A stretch of DNA of 64,000 nucleotides from Banduia mediterranea (GTDB lineage Bacteria > Pseudomonadota > Gammaproteobacteria > Nevskiales > Nevskiaceae): NCBI RefSeq assembly GCF_031846245.1, contig NZ_JAVRIC010000009.1:62001-126000 (forward strand), written 5' to 3'. Of this stretch, positions 44,305-55,748 are shown in pieces. The position numbers and the translations under genes were made by a program. Position 1 is the stretch's first letter. The number at the start of each line of letters is the position of its first letter. A model generated the notes under the pieces. The model was not told where the DNA came from. It was given only the letters and a program-made list of their open reading frames with translations, and ran no database searches.

Positions 44305-44454
44305 GCGTCGGCGTCCCGGTGTGTCCGGCGGCGGAGTTGCCGCCTTATTCTCTGCGGTTCTCAGCGTATCGAAATTGATACCCACGCGAAACGTCTCGAT
44401 ATGGCGGGAGCGCGCCGGCTGCGGACGCCCTCCAGGTGCGATACGCTCCCGCGC

Positions 44455-45825
44455 ATGTCCGCCCCCTGGCCGTATTTTCCGATTTTCGTGCGCCTTTCAG
44501 GCGAGCCCGTTCTGGTCGTGGGTGGCGGTGAGGTGGCCTTGCGCAAGGTCCGGTTGCTGCGTCGCGCCGGTGCGGATGTCCGTCTGGTCGCGAAGTCGGT
44601 GCTGGACGAACTGAAACCGCTGCGGGTCGCCGAGGCGTTCGATCCCGCGCAACTGGCTGGCTGTCGTATGGCGATCGCCGCGACCGACGACCCGGCACTG
44701 AACCGGCGCGTTGCCGCCGAAGCCGAGGCGCGTGGCGTCTGGGTCAATGCGGTGGACGATCCGCAGGCCAGCCGCTGGATCACACCGGCGATCGTGGACC
44801 GCAGCCCGCTGTTGATCGCGCTGTCCTCGGCCGGCGCAGCGCCGGTATTGGTGCGGCGCTGGCGCGAACGTCTGGAAACCATGCTGCCGTCCGGTTATGG
44901 ACGGCTGCTGTCCTATATCGGCGAACGCCGCGCCGCGATCCGCGAACGTGTGCCGCAGGCGATGCGCCGACGGATCTGGGAAGCCTTCCTTGATGGCCCC
45001 GCCCCCGAAGCAGTGCTGGCCGGCGATGAGGCCGCGGCCGATGCGGTCCTGGAGCTATTGCTGACGGACACATCGGGCGACGGCGAGGTTTATCTCGTCG
45101 GAGCCGGGCCGGGCGATCCCGATCTGCTGACGCTGCGCGCGGTGCGCCTGATGCAGCAGTGCGACGTCGTGCTGCACGATGCACTGGTATCGCCGGCGAT
45201 CATGGAACTGGTGCGGCGCGATGCGGAACGCCTGTACGTGGGCAAGAAGCGCGACAAGCACACGCTGCCGCAGCAGGACATCAACGGCGCGCTGGTGCGC
45301 CTGGCGCGAGAAGGCAAGCGCGTGCTGCGGCTCAAGGGCGGTGATCCCTTCGTGTTCGGCCGCGGCGGCGAGGAAATCGCGGAACTGGCTGCGGCCGGCA
45401 TTCCTTTCCAGGTGGTGCCGGGCATTACCGCGGCCAATGGCTGTGCCGCCTATGCCGGCATTCCGCTGACGCACCGTGACTATGCGCAGGCCTGCATTTT
45501 CGTTACCGGCCATCCGAAGAAGGATGGCAGTCTCGATCTGCATTGGGACCAACTCGCGCGACGCGGTCAGACCGTGGTCATCTACATGGGGCTCAACACC
45601 TTGCCCGATGTGTGTGCGCGCCTCATCGACAACGGCCTGCCGGCGGACTGGCCGGCGGCCGTGGTGGAGGAGGGCACCTCGGCGCGGCAGTGCGTGGTCA
45701 CGGGGACGCTGGCCTCCTTGCCGCAGGCGGTCCGATCCGCCGCCGTGGAGGGCGCGAGTCTGGTCATCGTAGGCGAGGTGGTGCGACTGCGCGAACAGCT
45801 GGCCTGGTTCAAGAACAAGGCCTGA
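44455..45825 (+). CDS. cysG: Siroheme synthase
   Basis: A 456-residue multifunctional enzyme. The N-terminal precorrin-2 dehydrogenase/ferrochelatase half starts with LVVGGGEVALRKVRLLRRAG. The uroporphyrinogen-III methyltransferase half carries YLVGAGPGDPDLLTLRA, RLKGGDPFVFGRGGEE and VVPGITAANGCAAYAGIPLT. It makes siroheme for the sulfite reductase encoded nearby. The ATG at 44455 is right after the divergent cysB promoter region. Confidence 0.95.
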   Translation: MSAPWPYFPIFVRLSGEPVLVVGGGEVALRKVRLLRRAGADVRLVAKSVLDELKPLRVAEAFDPAQLAGCRMAIAATDDPALNRRVAAEAEARGVWVNAVDDPQASRWITPAIVDRSPLLIALSSAGAAPVLVRRWRERLETMLPSGYGRLLSYIGERRAAIRERVPQAMRRRIWEAFLDGPAPEAVLAGDEAAADAVLELLLTDTSGDGEVYLVGAGPGDPDLLTLRAVRLMQQCDVVLHDALVSPAIMELVRRDAERLYVGKKRDKHTLPQQDINGALVRLAREGKRVLRLKGGDPFVFGRGGEEIAELAAAGIPFQVVPGITAANGCAAYAGIPLTHRDYAQACIFVTGHPKKDGSLDLHWDQLARRGQTVVIYMGLNTLPDVCARLIDNGLPADWPAAVVEEGTSARQCVVTGTLASLPQAVRSAAVEGASLVIVGEVVRLREQLAWFKNKA

Positions 45826-45834
45826 CAAAGACCG

Positions 45835-46731
45835 ATGTCCAGGAAAAAACGCAGACGCGTTGCGCGTCGACATGCCGCCTGGCCGCGTGCCACCCTGCTC
45901 AGCGTCATGATCCTGCTGCTGGCGGCCCTGATTCATGTGCTGCTGCCGCCGGCGACGCCGGACGTTTACGGCGGCCTGCCGCAGCCGCAGTCCTTGCCGA
46001 TTCGGCTGAGCTCGCACGTGTTGCGCAACGAGGGTTTCAGCCTGGCTTACTCGGAGTGGTGGCGCACGCCGCTGTGGGTGGCCTACCGATTGTCGGGCCT
46101 GCCGGAGGGCGCTTCGCCGCCGCGCCCGGATCATTTCACCCGCGACCGACGCACGCTGTGGCCGGTGGACGAAGCCGATTATTCACATAGCGGTTACGAC
46201 CGCGGTCATATGGCGCCGAATCATCTGATCGCGAGCCTGTATGGACGCGAGGCGCAGCGCGATTCCTTTCGGATGAGCAATATCGTGCCGCAGAGTCCGC
46301 GGCTCAATCAGTTGCTGTGGCAAAGGATCGAAGCGCTGGAGGCGGATGGGGTCGCCGGCCGCTTTCCAGGCACTTACGTAATGGTCGGCCCGGTGTTCGA
46401 CGCGGCAAGCCGACGGCTGGACAGCGGCGTGGCGGTGCCGTCCGCCTTCTATCGAATCTGGCTGCGCGTCGACGGGGACGCCGTGCCCAAGGCGCTGGCG
46501 TTCCTGGTGCCGCAAACGGTTTGCGGCGACGAGCCTCTGACCCGTTACCTGGTATCCGTGGACGCGCTCGAAGCCGTCACAGGACTCGATTTCTTCGCGA
46601 CGCTCGACGATGCGCTGGAGGCGCAGTTCGAGTCACAGCCGAGCAGCGACTTCTGGTCGCTGACGAGCTATGCAAATCGCCCGGCGCACTACGCCAATTC
46701 GTTTCGCGGCGGTCGCTGCACGCGCGAGTGA
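45835..46731 (+). CDS. DNA/RNA non-specific endonuclease (NucA type)
   Basis: 298 residues. A single N-terminal signal-anchor (ATLLSVMILLLAALIHVLLP) follows a strongly basic head. The nuclease domain shows the beta-beta-alpha-metal motif YDRGHMAPNHLIA with the catalytic His, and later MSNIVPQSPRLNQLLWQRIE. It is likely a membrane-anchored periplasmic or exported nuclease. It begins 9 bases after cysG, but a functional link is not evident. The C-terminus is convergent with dxs. Confidence 0.88.
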   Translation: MSRKKRRRVARRHAAWPRATLLSVMILLLAALIHVLLPPATPDVYGGLPQPQSLPIRLSSHVLRNEGFSLAYSEWWRTPLWVAYRLSGLPEGASPPRPDHFTRDRRTLWPVDEADYSHSGYDRGHMAPNHLIASLYGREAQRDSFRMSNIVPQSPRLNQLLWQRIEALEADGVAGRFPGTYVMVGPVFDAASRRLDSGVAVPSAFYRIWLRVDGDAVPKALAFLVPQTVCGDEPLTRYLVSVDALEAVTGLDFFATLDDALEAQFESQPSSDFWSLTSYANRPAHYANSFRGGRCTRE

Positions 46732-46741
46732 ACCGGCTCGT

Positions 46742-48679
46742 TCAGAGGCTGCGCAAGCCCGGCTCGCGGGCGCCGGTGTCGGTACGGTTGTCGGAGGCAC
46801 CGTCCATGTCCTTGCTGCGCAAGCGCTTGTAGATCGCGCGCTGGATTCCGGCGGAATCCAGCGCGCACTGCGCCAGCAGTTCCTCGCGGGTTCCATGTTC
46901 GACGAACTGGTCGGGCAAGCCGAGATTGAGCACGCCGATGCTCTGATGCTGGGCCGCCAGCACCTCGTTGACGGCGCTGCCGGCGCCCCCGAGCACCGAG
47001 TTCTCCTCGATGGTGACGAGCAGGTCGCTGGACTGCGCCATCTGAAAAACCACGGACTTGTCGATGGGTTTGACGAAGCGCATGTCCACGACCGTGGCAT
47101 CCAGAATCTCGGCGGCTTCCAGCGCGGGGGCCAGCATGCTGCCGAAGGCCAGGATCGCCACACGCGGACGGCGGCGTCCGATCGGCTCGCGCAAAATGCG
47201 CGCCTGGCCGATGCTCAATGGGCGCGGTTCCGCGTCCATTGCCACGCCGGTGCCGCTGCCGCGCGGATAGCGTACGGCGCTGGGGCCGTCATGCTGCAGG
47301 CCGGTTTCGAGCATGCGCCGGCATTCGTTCTCGTCCGACGGCGCCATCACCACCATATTCGGTATGCAGCGCAGATAGCTCAGATCGTAGGCGCCGTGGT
47401 GGGTGGCACCGTCGGCGCCGACCAGGCCGCCGCGATCCAAGGCGAACAGCACCGGCAGGTTCTGGATCGCCACGTCGTGTATCAGCTGGTCGTAGGCGCG
47501 TTGCAGAAAGGTCGAATAGATCGCGACCACCGGATGCACGCCTTCGGTGGCCATGCCGGCGGCCAGGGTCACGGCGTGCTGCTCGGCGATGCCGACGTCG
47601 AAGTACCGGTCCGGGTAGCGCTTTGCGAATTCGACCATTCCGGAGCCTTCGCGCATCGCTGGCGTGATCGCGGCGAGCCGTTCCTTGCGTTCGGCGGCCT
47701 CGCACAGCCAGTCGCCGAAAATCTGGGTATAGCTCGGTTTGCCGCCTGCTTTTTTGAGCGGAAACTCGCCGGTCACGGGATCGAACTGGGTGACGCCGTG
47801 ATACTTGATCGGGTCCGCCTCGGCGGGGTCGAAACCCTTGCCCTTGACCGTGAGCACATGCAGCAACTGCGGGCCGCGAACACACTTGAGTCGCTGTAGG
47901 GTCGGCAGCAGGCTGGCCAGTTCGTGCCCGTCCACCGGGCCGTGATAGTCGAAGCCCAGCGAGCGGAACATCGAACCCGGCGTGTCCAGGTGCACGTCGT
48001 TGATTTCGCCTTCAGAGCCGGATTCGTGCGGAAGCGGACGCCCCGGGCGCAGGCGGTGCGGAGCGTTGAGCCCGAGCTTTTCGGCGACGCGCGCGGTGTA
48101 GTCGCGCATCGCGCCCACGTTCTCGGAAATCGACATGTCGTTGTCGTTGTAGATCACGAGTACGTCGAGACCGAGGTGGCCGATGTGGTTGAGCGCCTCG
48201 AAAGCCATGCCGGCGGTCATGCCGCCGTCTCCGATCACGGCGATGGCGCGACGGTCTTCGCCGCGCATCTTCGCCGCGGCGGCGATGCCGGCGGCGGCCG
48301 ACAGCGAGGTGCTGGAGTGGCCGGCGCCGAACACGTCGTATTCCGATTCGGCGCGGTGCGGAAACGGGGCCAGTCCGCCGAAGCGGCGGATCGTTTCCAG
48401 ACGTGAACGCCGGCCGGTGACGATCTTGTGCGGGTAGGCCTGATGGCCCACGTCCCAGATCAGGCGGTCGTGCGGTGTGCTGAAACAGTAGTGCAGGGCC
48501 AGCGTCAGTTCGACGGTGCCGAGATTGGCCGCGAAATGTCCGCCAATCCGTCCCAGCGTCTCGATCAGGTGGCGGCGCATCTCCACCGCCAGGTGCGGCA
48601 GCTGTTCCGGGGTGAGCTTGCGCAGATCGTCCGGGGTGTTGACGTGGCCGAGCAAGGCATAGCCTGGGATGTCAGTCAT
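46742..48679 (-). CDS. dxs: 1-deoxy-D-xylulose-5-phosphate synthase
   Basis: 645 residues. A thiamine-diphosphate enzyme that condenses pyruvate and glyceraldehyde-3-phosphate in the first step of the MEP isoprenoid pathway. Motifs: [16 protein letters not shown], the ThDP site [20 protein letters not shown], the catalytic Glu region [16 protein letters not shown], and a transketolase C-terminal domain. It follows ispA on the same strand after 181 bases of AT-rich DNA that may hold its own promoter. Confidence 0.96.
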   Translation of the reverse strand: MTDIPGYALLGHVNTPDDLRKLTPEQLPHLAVEMRRHLIETLGRIGGHFAANLGTVELTLALHYCFSTPHDRLIWDVGHQAYPHKIVTGRRSRLETIRRFGGLAPFPHRAESEYDVFGAGHSSTSLSAAAGIAAAAKMRGEDRRAIAVIGDGGMTAGMAFEALNHIGHLGLDVLVIYNDNDMSISENVGAMRDYTARVAEKLGLNAPHRLRPGRPLPHESGSEGEINDVHLDTPGSMFRSLGFDYHGPVDGHELASLLPTLQRLKCVRGPQLLHVLTVKGKGFDPAEADPIKYHGVTQFDPVTGEFPLKKAGGKPSYTQIFGDWLCEAAERKERLAAITPAMREGSGMVEFAKRYPDRYFDVGIAEQHAVTLAAGMATEGVHPVVAIYSTFLQRAYDQLIHDVAIQNLPVLFALDRGGLVGADGATHHGAYDLSYLRCIPNMVVMAPSDENECRRMLETGLQHDGPSAVRYPRGSGTGVAMDAEPRPLSIGQARILREPIGRRRPRVAILAFGSMLAPALEAAEILDATVVDMRFVKPIDKSVVFQMAQSSDLLVTIEENSVLGGAGSAVNEVLAAQHQSIGVLNLGLPDQFVEHGTREELLAQCALDSAGIQRAIYKRLRSKDMDGASDNRTDTGAREPGLRSL

Positions 48680-48860
48680 GAATGGAGGGGAGACAATTTG
48701 TGCGCCATTATGATGCGGTGAGGGACGCAGGCAAATGGAAACATCGACACTTGCTGTAATAAATGTATATTGTTCTTTAATAACATGAAGTTAAAAGATG
48801 AATTCGCGAACTGGAGTCGCCGCCGTGCGGTCTTTTCGAGGCGAAAGTTTCACACAGCCG

Positions 48861-49763
48861 TCATCGGGCACGCTGCGCGATATGGTCGGCCAGCTGATGC
48901 AGCGGCAGCGCCGCATCGCTAAGCGGGGCCAGTGCAGCATGGGCTTCGACGAACAGCTCGGCCGCCCTTTGCGACGACACGGACAGGCCGAGCAGCGCGG
49001 GAAAGGTCGGCTTGTTGCTCGCTTGGTCCTTGCCTCCGGTCTTGCCCAGAGTCTCAGAATCGCCCTCGACATCGAGTACGTCGTCCTGAATCTGAAAGGC
49101 GAGACCGATGCATTTTCCGTAACGGTCCAGTCCGTCGAGCACGCGCGCGTCAAGCGCGGTTCGCGCCTGGCAGGCCATCAGCAGGCAGGCGCGGATCAGC
49201 GCGCCGGTCTTGTGGATGTGCATGGCCTCCAGTTCGGCGAGGTTCATCTGGCGGCCGGCCGCCGCCAGATCCACGGCCTGACCGCCGCACATCCCACGTG
49301 AGCCGGCCGCTTCCGCCAGCAAATCCACCATGTGCAGCCGCGCCCGTGCCTCGGGACCACGATCGTCGTGCGCCAGCACGTGGAACGCCAGGGCCTGCAG
49401 CGCGTCGCCGGCAAGAATCGCGGTGGCTTCGTCGTAGGCCTTGTGGACGCTTGGACGGCCCCGGCGCAGTTCATCGTCATCCATCGCCGGCAGATCGTCG
49501 TGAACCAGCGAATAGGCGTGGATCAGTTCGACCGCACAGGCCGCGCCGTCAAGCATGGACGGGGCGACGGACAGCGCCTCACCGGCGGCATAGATCAGTA
49601 GCGCGCGCAGGCGCTTGCCGCCCTCGGCTGCGTAGCGCATCGCCTCGTGCAATGTGGCGGGGTAGTGATCGGCTGCGGGCAGCCAGCGCTCCAGCGCTGC
49701 ATGCAGGCGCGCGTGGTAGTCGGGTATGCGGTCGACAAAGCTCGTGGCGCCGTCCGGGTTCAA
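48861..49763 (-). CDS. ispA: Geranyl/farnesyl diphosphate synthase
   Basis: A 300-residue trans-prenyltransferase. First aspartate-rich motif: VHDDLPAMDDDELRRGRPS; second: IQDDVLDVEGDSETLGK, with GGKRLRALL near residue 57. It makes C15 farnesyl diphosphate. The start is probably the TTG at 49763, whose last two bases overlap the xseB stop (TTGA); no upstream or nearby ATG fits. The order xseB-ispA-dxs is standard in gammaproteobacteria. Confidence 0.93.
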   Translation of the reverse strand: MNPDGATSFVDRIPDYHARLHAALERWLPAADHYPATLHEAMRYAAEGGKRLRALLIYAAGEALSVAPSMLDGAACAVELIHAYSLVHDDLPAMDDDELRRGRPSVHKAYDEATAILAGDALQALAFHVLAHDDRGPEARARLHMVDLLAEAAGSRGMCGGQAVDLAAAGRQMNLAELEAMHIHKTGALIRACLLMACQARTALDARVLDGLDRYGKCIGLAFQIQDDVLDVEGDSETLGKTGGKDQASNKPTFPALLGLSVSSQRAAELFVEAHAALAPLSDAALPLHQLADHIAQRAR

Positions 49764-50026
49764 GGTGCTTCGTCCGTCGCGTCCGGTGGGTTTTCCAGCA
49801 GGTTCTGGACGCGCAGTTCGGCGGTTTGCAGGGCCTGGCGGCATTGCCGCGCCAATGAAGTGCCGCGTTCGAACAGTCGCAGCGACTCTTCCAGCGGAAG
49901 CTCACCGCTTTCGATGCGTCCGACGATGCTTTCAAGCTCTCCGAGATCGGTTTCGAATCGGCTGACAGCGTCGGTTTCCTCGGTGGTCGTGGCGGCATCC
50001 GGTTTGCCGGCGCGGGGGCTGGGCAT
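49760..50026 (-). CDS. xseB: Exodeoxyribonuclease VII small subunit
   Basis: 88 residues. The conserved core FETDLGELESIVGRIESGEL, LPLEESLRLFERGTSL and CRQALQTAELRVQNL forms the helical hairpin of XseB, which binds the XseA catalytic subunit. A polar N-terminal extension precedes it. It is the first gene of the xseB-ispA-dxs operon; 245 bases separate it from the divergent parE. Confidence 0.93.
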   Translation of the reverse strand: MPSPRAGKPDAATTTEETDAVSRFETDLGELESIVGRIESGELPLEESLRLFERGTSLARQCRQALQTAELRVQNLLENPPDATDEAP

Positions 50027-50271
50027 GGTGGTGTCCTGAAGTCGGTGGCCTGAAATCGGGCGCGGAGTGCGCGGTTTGTCGCGCGGTGGGGCTCGGTCTG
50101 AGGGCGAAGTTTAAGGGCGCGCGCCGCTTCGGCGATACCGTCGTGAGGGCGGCGTGAACGTCACAGGCTCGCCGGTCCGCACGGAATGGCCGTTCTGGTT
50201 GCGCCTGAGGCCGGGCTTCCGCTACTGTCCGGCGGCTTTCAAGCCCTCTCGCACATCCAGCCAGCACCATC

Positions 50272-52158
50272 GTGAGTCAATACAGCGCAGATCAGATCGA
50301 AGTCCTTTCCGGTCTCGACCCGGTGCGTCGTCGTCCCGGCATGTACACGGATACGACACGGCCCAATCACATGGCCCAGGAAGTTATCGACAATTCCGTC
50401 GATGAAGCTCTGGCCGGGCATGCCAAGACCATTGAGGTCACGGTGTTCGAGGACGGTTCGCTGCAGGTGCGCGACGATGGGCGCGGCATGCCGGTGGATA
50501 TCCATCCCGAGCACGGCGTCAGCGGCATCGAGCTGATTCTCACGAAGCTGCATGCCGGCGCCAAGTTCTCGAACAAGATGTACCAGTACTCCGGCGGCCT
50601 GCACGGCGTGGGCGTGTCGGTGGTCAATGCGCTTTCCAAAAAGTTGCAGGTGCGCGTATGGCGCAATGCGGCCGAGCACCTGATCGAGTTCGCTGGCGGC
50701 GAGCGTCAGGGCGATCTGCAGGTGGTCGGTCCTGCCGCCAAGTCCCGCTCGGGCACGCAGGTGCGTTTCTGGCCGGACGAGTCGTATTTCGATACCGCCA
50801 GGTTTTCGTTGAGCAAGCTCAAGCGGAACCTGCGCGCCAAGGCCGTGCTGTGCCCGAACCTGAAAGTGATGCTGGATGACCAGATCAACAAGGAGCAGCT
50901 GGTCTGGCAGTACGAGCACGGCCTGGTCGATTACATGATGGATGCGCTCAAGGACATCGAAACCTTGCCGGCGCAGCCGTTCACCGGTCTGTTCAAGGGT
51001 GCGCGCGAAGAAGCCGAATGGGCGCTGGTGTGGGCGCCGGACGCGCCCGAGGCGATCGGCGAGTCCTACGTGAATCTGATTCCAACCGCGCAGGGTGGCA
51101 CCCACGTCAACGGCCTGCGTACCGGCCTGACCGAGGCCGTGCGCGAGTTCTGCGACTTTCGCAACCTGCTGCCGCGCGGCGTCAGGATCGCGCCGGAGGA
51201 TGTCTGGAACGGCTGCAACTACGTGTTGTCGATCAAGATGCAGGATCCGCAGTTCGCCGGCCAGACCAAGGAGCGCCTGTCATCGCGTGAATCGGCCTCG
51301 TTCGTTTCCGGGCTTGCGCACGACGCATTCAGCCTGTGGTTGAACCAGCACGCCGAAACCGGCGAACAGATCGCGCAATGGGTGGTCGGCAACGCCTCGC
51401 GCCGGCTCAAGCAGGCCAAGGTGGTGGAGCGCAAGCGCATCACTTCAGGCCCGGCACTGCCCGGCAAGCTTGCGGATTGCGTGTCCAGCGACCCGAGCCG
51501 CACCGAACTGTTCCTGGTCGAGGGTGATTCGGCGGGCGGTTCCGCCAAGCAGGCGCGTGATCGCGATACCCAGGCGGTGATGCCATTGCGCGGCAAGATT
51601 CTGAATACCTGGGAGGTGGAGTCCAACATCGCGCTCGGCTCGCAGGAAATTCACCATATTTCGGTGGCGATCGGCGTGGATCTGGGCTCTTCAGACCTGT
51701 CCGGCCTGCGTTACGGCAAGGTCTGCGTGCTGGCCGATGCCGATTCGGACGGCCTGCATATCGCGACGCTGCTGTGTGCGTTGTTCCTGCGCCACTTCCG
51801 GCCGCTGGTGGAGGCGGGCCACGTCTACATCGCGATGCCGCCGCTGTTCCGCGTGGACGTCGGCAAGCAGGTGTTCTACGCGCTGGACCATGCCGAGCGT
51901 GACGGCATTCTCGACCGGATCAAGGCCGAGAACATCCGCGGCGCGATCAGCGTGACCCGCTTCAAGGGCCTGGGCGAGATGAATCCGCTGCAGCTGCGCG
52001 AAACCACCATGGCCGCGGATACGCGGCGCCTGGTGCAGCTGACGCTGGATGAAGAACCGGCCGACCTGATGATGGACATGCTGTTGTCGAAGAAGCGCGC
52101 TTCGGATCGAAAAACCTGGCTGGAAGACAAGGGCGATCGCGCCGAAGTCGAGGTCTGA
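50272..52158 (+). CDS. parE: DNA topoisomerase IV subunit B
   Basis: A 628-residue GHKL ATPase subunit of topoisomerase IV (E. coli ParE 630). Motifs: VIDNSVDEALAG, RDDGRGMPVDIHPEHG, the GGLHGVGVSVVNALS lid, the TOPRIM acidic site VEGDSAGGSAKQARDRDTQ and DADSDGLHI. It decatenates daughter chromosomes. The start is GTG 50272 with no clear ribosome site. parC follows after 95 bases. Confidence 0.96.
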   Translation: MSQYSADQIEVLSGLDPVRRRPGMYTDTTRPNHMAQEVIDNSVDEALAGHAKTIEVTVFEDGSLQVRDDGRGMPVDIHPEHGVSGIELILTKLHAGAKFSNKMYQYSGGLHGVGVSVVNALSKKLQVRVWRNAAEHLIEFAGGERQGDLQVVGPAAKSRSGTQVRFWPDESYFDTARFSLSKLKRNLRAKAVLCPNLKVMLDDQINKEQLVWQYEHGLVDYMMDALKDIETLPAQPFTGLFKGAREEAEWALVWAPDAPEAIGESYVNLIPTAQGGTHVNGLRTGLTEAVREFCDFRNLLPRGVRIAPEDVWNGCNYVLSIKMQDPQFAGQTKERLSSRESASFVSGLAHDAFSLWLNQHAETGEQIAQWVVGNASRRLKQAKVVERKRITSGPALPGKLADCVSSDPSRTELFLVEGDSAGGSAKQARDRDTQAVMPLRGKILNTWEVESNIALGSQEIHHISVAIGVDLGSSDLSGLRYGKVCVLADADSDGLHIATLLCALFLRHFRPLVEAGHVYIAMPPLFRVDVGKQVFYALDHAERDGILDRIKAENIRGAISVTRFKGLGEMNPLQLRETTMAADTRRLVQLTLDEEPADLMMDMLLSKKRASDRKTWLEDKGDRAEVEV

Positions 52159-52253
52159 GGCGGCGTTGCTGGCTAGAATTGGCCGATTCTTTTCTTCATC
52201 CGTATCCGCCCGAACCGTGACAGGGACGGGCCGCCAAGGACTATCGTCTCGCC

Positions 52254-54482
52254 GTGACCACAGAAGTAACCGAAGCCGAACGCATCCCGCTGCGCGTATT
52301 CGCCGAAAAGGCCTATCTCGACTATTCGATGTACGTGGTGCTCGACCGCGCCCTGCCGCACATCGCGGACGGACTCAAGCCGGTGCAGCGCCGCATCGTC
52401 TACGCGATGAGCGAACTCGGCCTGGGGCCGAACTCCAAACCAAAGAAGTCCGCGCGCACCGTCGGTGACGTGATCGGCAAGTTCCATCCGCACGGCGATT
52501 CAGCCTGCTACGAGGCGATGGTGACGATGGCGCAACCGTTCGCCTACCGCTATCCGCTGGTGGACGGGCAGGGCAACTGGGGCTCGCCGGACGATCCCAA
52601 GTCGTTCGCGGCGATGCGCTACACCGAGGCCAAGCTGGCGCCGTACGCGCAGGCGCTGCTGTCCGAGCTAGACCTGGGCACGGTCGATTTCGCGCCGAAT
52701 TTCGACGGCACGCTCAAGGAGCCGAAGCTGCTGCCGGCGCGCCTGCCGAACATCTTGGTGAACGGCACCACCGGCATCGCCGTGGGCATGGCCACCGACA
52801 TTCCGCCACACAACATCCACGAGTTGCATGGCGCCTGCGCTCATCTGCTGAAGTATCCGAATGCGCGCATCGAGACGCTGTGCGAATTCGTCAAGGCGCC
52901 GGACTTTCCGTCGGGCTGCGAGATCGTGTCCCCACCCGAGGATATCCGCCGCGTTTACGAAACCGGCAACGGCCAGATTCGCGGCCGCGCGCGCTGGGAG
53001 CGCGAGGACAACAACATCGTCATCACGCACCTGCCGCATCAGGTGTCGCCGGCCAAGATTCTGGAGCAGATCGCCGACCAGATGCGCGCCAAGAAACTGC
53101 CGCTGGTCGAGGACCTGCGTGACGAGTCCGACCACGAGAACCCGATCCGTCTGGTGATTGTGCCGCGCTCGAATCGCGTGGACGCCGATCAGCTGATGGC
53201 GCACCTGTTCGCCACCACCGAACTCGAGCGCAGCTTCCGCGTCAATCTCAACATGGTCGGGCTCGATGGCCGGCCGCGCGTCAAGAACCTGCGCGACATC
53301 CTGGTGGAATGGCTGCAATTCCGCGTTGCCACGGTGACGCGGCGCCTGCAGCACCGCCTCGGCAAGGTCGAGGACCGGCTGCACATCCTTGATGGCCTGC
53401 TGATCGCCTTTCTCAATATCGACGAGGTGATTCGCATCATCCGTTTCGAGGATGAGCCCAAACAGGCGCTGATGGCGCGTTTCAGCCTGTCCGATGCTCA
53501 GGCCGAATCCATACTCGACCTGAAGTTGCGGCATCTGCAGCGTCTCGAGGAAATGAAGATCAAGGGCGAGCAGGCTGAACTCGCCGAAGAGCGCGATCGC
53601 CTGCAGGAACTGCTGGGCTCGGACGACAAGCTGCGCAAGCTGGTCGCCGACGAACTCAAGGCCGACGCCAACAAGTACGGTGACGAGCGGCGTTGTCCCA
53701 TTGTCGACCGTCCTGCGGCGCAGGCGATGACGGTCACCGAGATCATGCCGAGCGAACCGGTCACCGTCATCCTGTCCAAGGCCGGCTGGATCAAGGCCGC
53801 CAAGGGACACGGCGTGGACGCGGCCGGCATGGCCTACCGCGCCGGTGACGAATTTCTGTGTTCGGCCGAGGGCCGGACCAATCAGCTGCTGATCCTGCTC
53901 GACAATCAGGGACGCAGCTATCAGATTCCTGCACACGGGTTGCCGTCCGCGCGCGGCAACGGCGAGCCGGTGTCCGGAAAGCTGGATCTCTCGGACGGCT
54001 CGCGCATCGTCGCCTTGCTGTTCGGCGACGCCGAACAGCGCTATGTACTCGGCAGCGACGCCGGCTACGGGTTTGTCGCGGTGCTCGGTGAAATGCAGAC
54101 GCGCCAGCGCGCCGGCAAGGCCGTGATCAGCGTGGACGCCAAATCCAGCGTCCTGCCGCCGGCCTTGTGCACCTCGGTCGCGAGCGATCGCATGGCGGTG
54201 ATCACCGCCGAGGGGCGTCTGCTGGTGTTCGCCGTGGCTGATCTGCCGGAACTCGGCAAGGGCAAGGGCAACAAGCTGATCACGCTGCGTGGCGAGGACC
54301 GCATCATCGCCAGCTGCGTGCTCGGTGAAGGCGCCAGCCTGACGCTGGAATGCGGCAAGCGCACGCTTACCCTCAAACCGGGCGACGTCGCAGCGTATCA
54401 GGGCGCGCGTGCGAGCCGTGGCAGCCATCTGCCACGTGGTTTCCAGCGCGTGGACGCGGTGTATCCGGCCACGGAGGTCTGA
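52254..54482 (+). CDS. parC: DNA topoisomerase IV subunit A
   Basis: A 742-residue cleavage subunit. Catalytic Tyr123 is in [10 protein letters not shown]. The quinolone-determining region reads [12 protein letters not shown] with Ser83 and Glu87, the drug-susceptible form by comparison with E. coli S80/E84. The C-terminal beta-pinwheel follows from about residue 490. The start is GTG 52254. It forms the heterotetramer with ParE. Confidence 0.96.
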   Translation: MTTEVTEAERIPLRVFAEKAYLDYSMYVVLDRALPHIADGLKPVQRRIVYAMSELGLGPNSKPKKSARTVGDVIGKFHPHGDSACYEAMVTMAQPFAYRYPLVDGQGNWGSPDDPKSFAAMRYTEAKLAPYAQALLSELDLGTVDFAPNFDGTLKEPKLLPARLPNILVNGTTGIAVGMATDIPPHNIHELHGACAHLLKYPNARIETLCEFVKAPDFPSGCEIVSPPEDIRRVYETGNGQIRGRARWEREDNNIVITHLPHQVSPAKILEQIADQMRAKKLPLVEDLRDESDHENPIRLVIVPRSNRVDADQLMAHLFATTELERSFRVNLNMVGLDGRPRVKNLRDILVEWLQFRVATVTRRLQHRLGKVEDRLHILDGLLIAFLNIDEVIRIIRFEDEPKQALMARFSLSDAQAESILDLKLRHLQRLEEMKIKGEQAELAEERDRLQELLGSDDKLRKLVADELKADANKYGDERRCPIVDRPAAQAMTVTEIMPSEPVTVILSKAGWIKAAKGHGVDAAGMAYRAGDEFLCSAEGRTNQLLILLDNQGRSYQIPAHGLPSARGNGEPVSGKLDLSDGSRIVALLFGDAEQRYVLGSDAGYGFVAVLGEMQTRQRAGKAVISVDAKSSVLPPALCTSVASDRMAVITAEGRLLVFAVADLPELGKGKGNKLITLRGEDRIIASCVLGEGASLTLECGKRTLTLKPGDVAAYQGARASRGSHLPRGFQRVDAVYPATEV

Positions 54483-54562
54483 GTCGGCGAGCGAACCCAG
54501 GCTTGAATTCGCGGTCCAAGCCCCCAGAATTCCTCTGTCATCACCAGGCGATATCTGAACCC

Positions 54563-55447
54563 ATGAAGCGCATACTGCTTTTCCTCGGCACCAACATTGC
54601 GGTGGTGCTGGTCCTGAGCATTGTCACCTCGGTATTGGGCGTGAACCGCTGGTTCACGGCCAATGGTCTCAACTACGAAGCCCTGCTGATTTTCTGTGCT
54701 GTGTTCGGTTTCGGCGGCGCCTTCATTTCGCTGGCGATCTCCAAGCCGATCGCGAAATGGTCGACCGGCGCCAAGCTCATCACGCAGCCACGCAATTCCG
54801 CGGAAGCCTGGTTACTGTCGACCGTGCAGCGCCAGGCGCGGCAGGCTGGCATCGGCATGCCGGAAGTGGCCGTGTTCGACTCGCCGGTGCCGAACGCATT
54901 TGCCACCGGGGCCAGCAAGAACAAGGCGCTGGTCGCCGTCAGTTCCGGACTGATGAACAGCATGACTCAGGAAGAGGTCGAGGCCGTGCTCGGCCACGAG
55001 ATTTCACACGTTGCCAATGGCGACATGGTCACGCTGACCCTGATCCAGGGCGTGGTCAATACCTTCGTCATGTTTCTGGCACGCGTCGTCGGCTACTTCG
55101 TGGACCAGTTCGTATTCCGCCGCGGCTCGGACAGCCAGGGCATCGGCATGGGTTACTACCTGTGCGTGATCGTGCTGGAAATCGTGTTCGGCATTCTCGC
55201 CAGTGCGATCGTCTGCTGGTTCAGCCGTCAGCGTGAATTCCGCGCCGATGCCGGCGGCGCACATCTGGCTGGACGCCGCAAGATGGTCTCGGCCTTGCAG
55301 CGCCTGCAGAGCTTCCATGAGGCGCCGAACCAGTTGCCACAGCAGATTCAGGCGTTCGGCATCCGCGGCGGCAAGATGGCCAAGATGTTCTCCACGCACC
55401 CGCCGCTGGAAGAGCGTATCGCGCGTCTGAACCAGGCCGCAGCCTAG
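54563..55447 (+). CDS. htpX: Membrane zinc protease HtpX
   Basis: A 294-residue M48 metalloprotease of the inner membrane that degrades misfolded membrane proteins. Two N-terminal helices, the zinc motif [14 protein letters not shown] near residue 140, two further helices and the third ligand in [17 protein letters not shown] are all present. The stop codon TAG shares its last base with the beginning of the 161-bp inverted-repeat element, so the 3' flank was rebuilt by insertion. The protein's terminal residues look normal. Confidence 0.95.
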   Translation: MKRILLFLGTNIAVVLVLSIVTSVLGVNRWFTANGLNYEALLIFCAVFGFGGAFISLAISKPIAKWSTGAKLITQPRNSAEAWLLSTVQRQARQAGIGMPEVAVFDSPVPNAFATGASKNKALVAVSSGLMNSMTQEEVEAVLGHEISHVANGDMVTLTLIQGVVNTFVMFLARVVGYFVDQFVFRRGSDSQGIGMGYYLCVIVLEIVFGILASAIVCWFSRQREFRADAGGAHLAGRRKMVSALQRLQSFHEAPNQLPQQIQAFGIRGGKMAKMFSTHPPLEERIARLNQAAA

Positions 55448-55607
55448 CAGCCTGTCGGACTCAGGATGATCGACTGCGACTTCGGCCCTGCGGCTGAAAA
55501 TTCCGGGCGCCCTCGTTGAATAATTCCCGATATTCGCCTCGGTCTCCCGAAATTTTCATCTCACAGGACCAAACCCTCGCGACGACCCCCTAAGTCCGAC
55601 AGGCTGC
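55447..55607. mobile_element. MITE-like element, copy 1
   Basis: 161 bp with 15-bp perfect terminal inverted repeats (GCAGCCTGTCGGACT and its complement), extendable to 19 bp with one mismatch. It differs from 60714-60874 at two positions. There is no coding capacity. Both copies are preceded by CCTA; no clear target duplication is seen. Confidence 0.85.
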
Positions 55608-55643
55608 CAGGGCCCGTTGCGGGCCGGGCTTGAACGGCGATTG

Positions 55644-55723
55644 TTTCGCGCAAAGACACCAAGAACAACAAAGCTGCTGATGCAACACCATTTTGATGTT
55701 TTTCTTTGCGTCTTTGCGCGAAA
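55644..55723. repeat. Long inverted repeat between the MITE and the fimX-like gene
   Basis: 14-bp perfect arms TTTCGCGCAAAGAC (55644-55657) and its complement (55710-55723) with a 52-base centre. It may act as a terminator for the leftward gene or be a repetitive extragenic element. Confidence 0.6.
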
Positions 55724-55748
55724 TGAGTGGCTTGTCGCAGGCGGCGCT

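Noticed and set aside
52668-54428. A 586-codon minus-strand frame opposite parC
   Set aside because: Shadow of parC, no recognisable motif or ribosome site.
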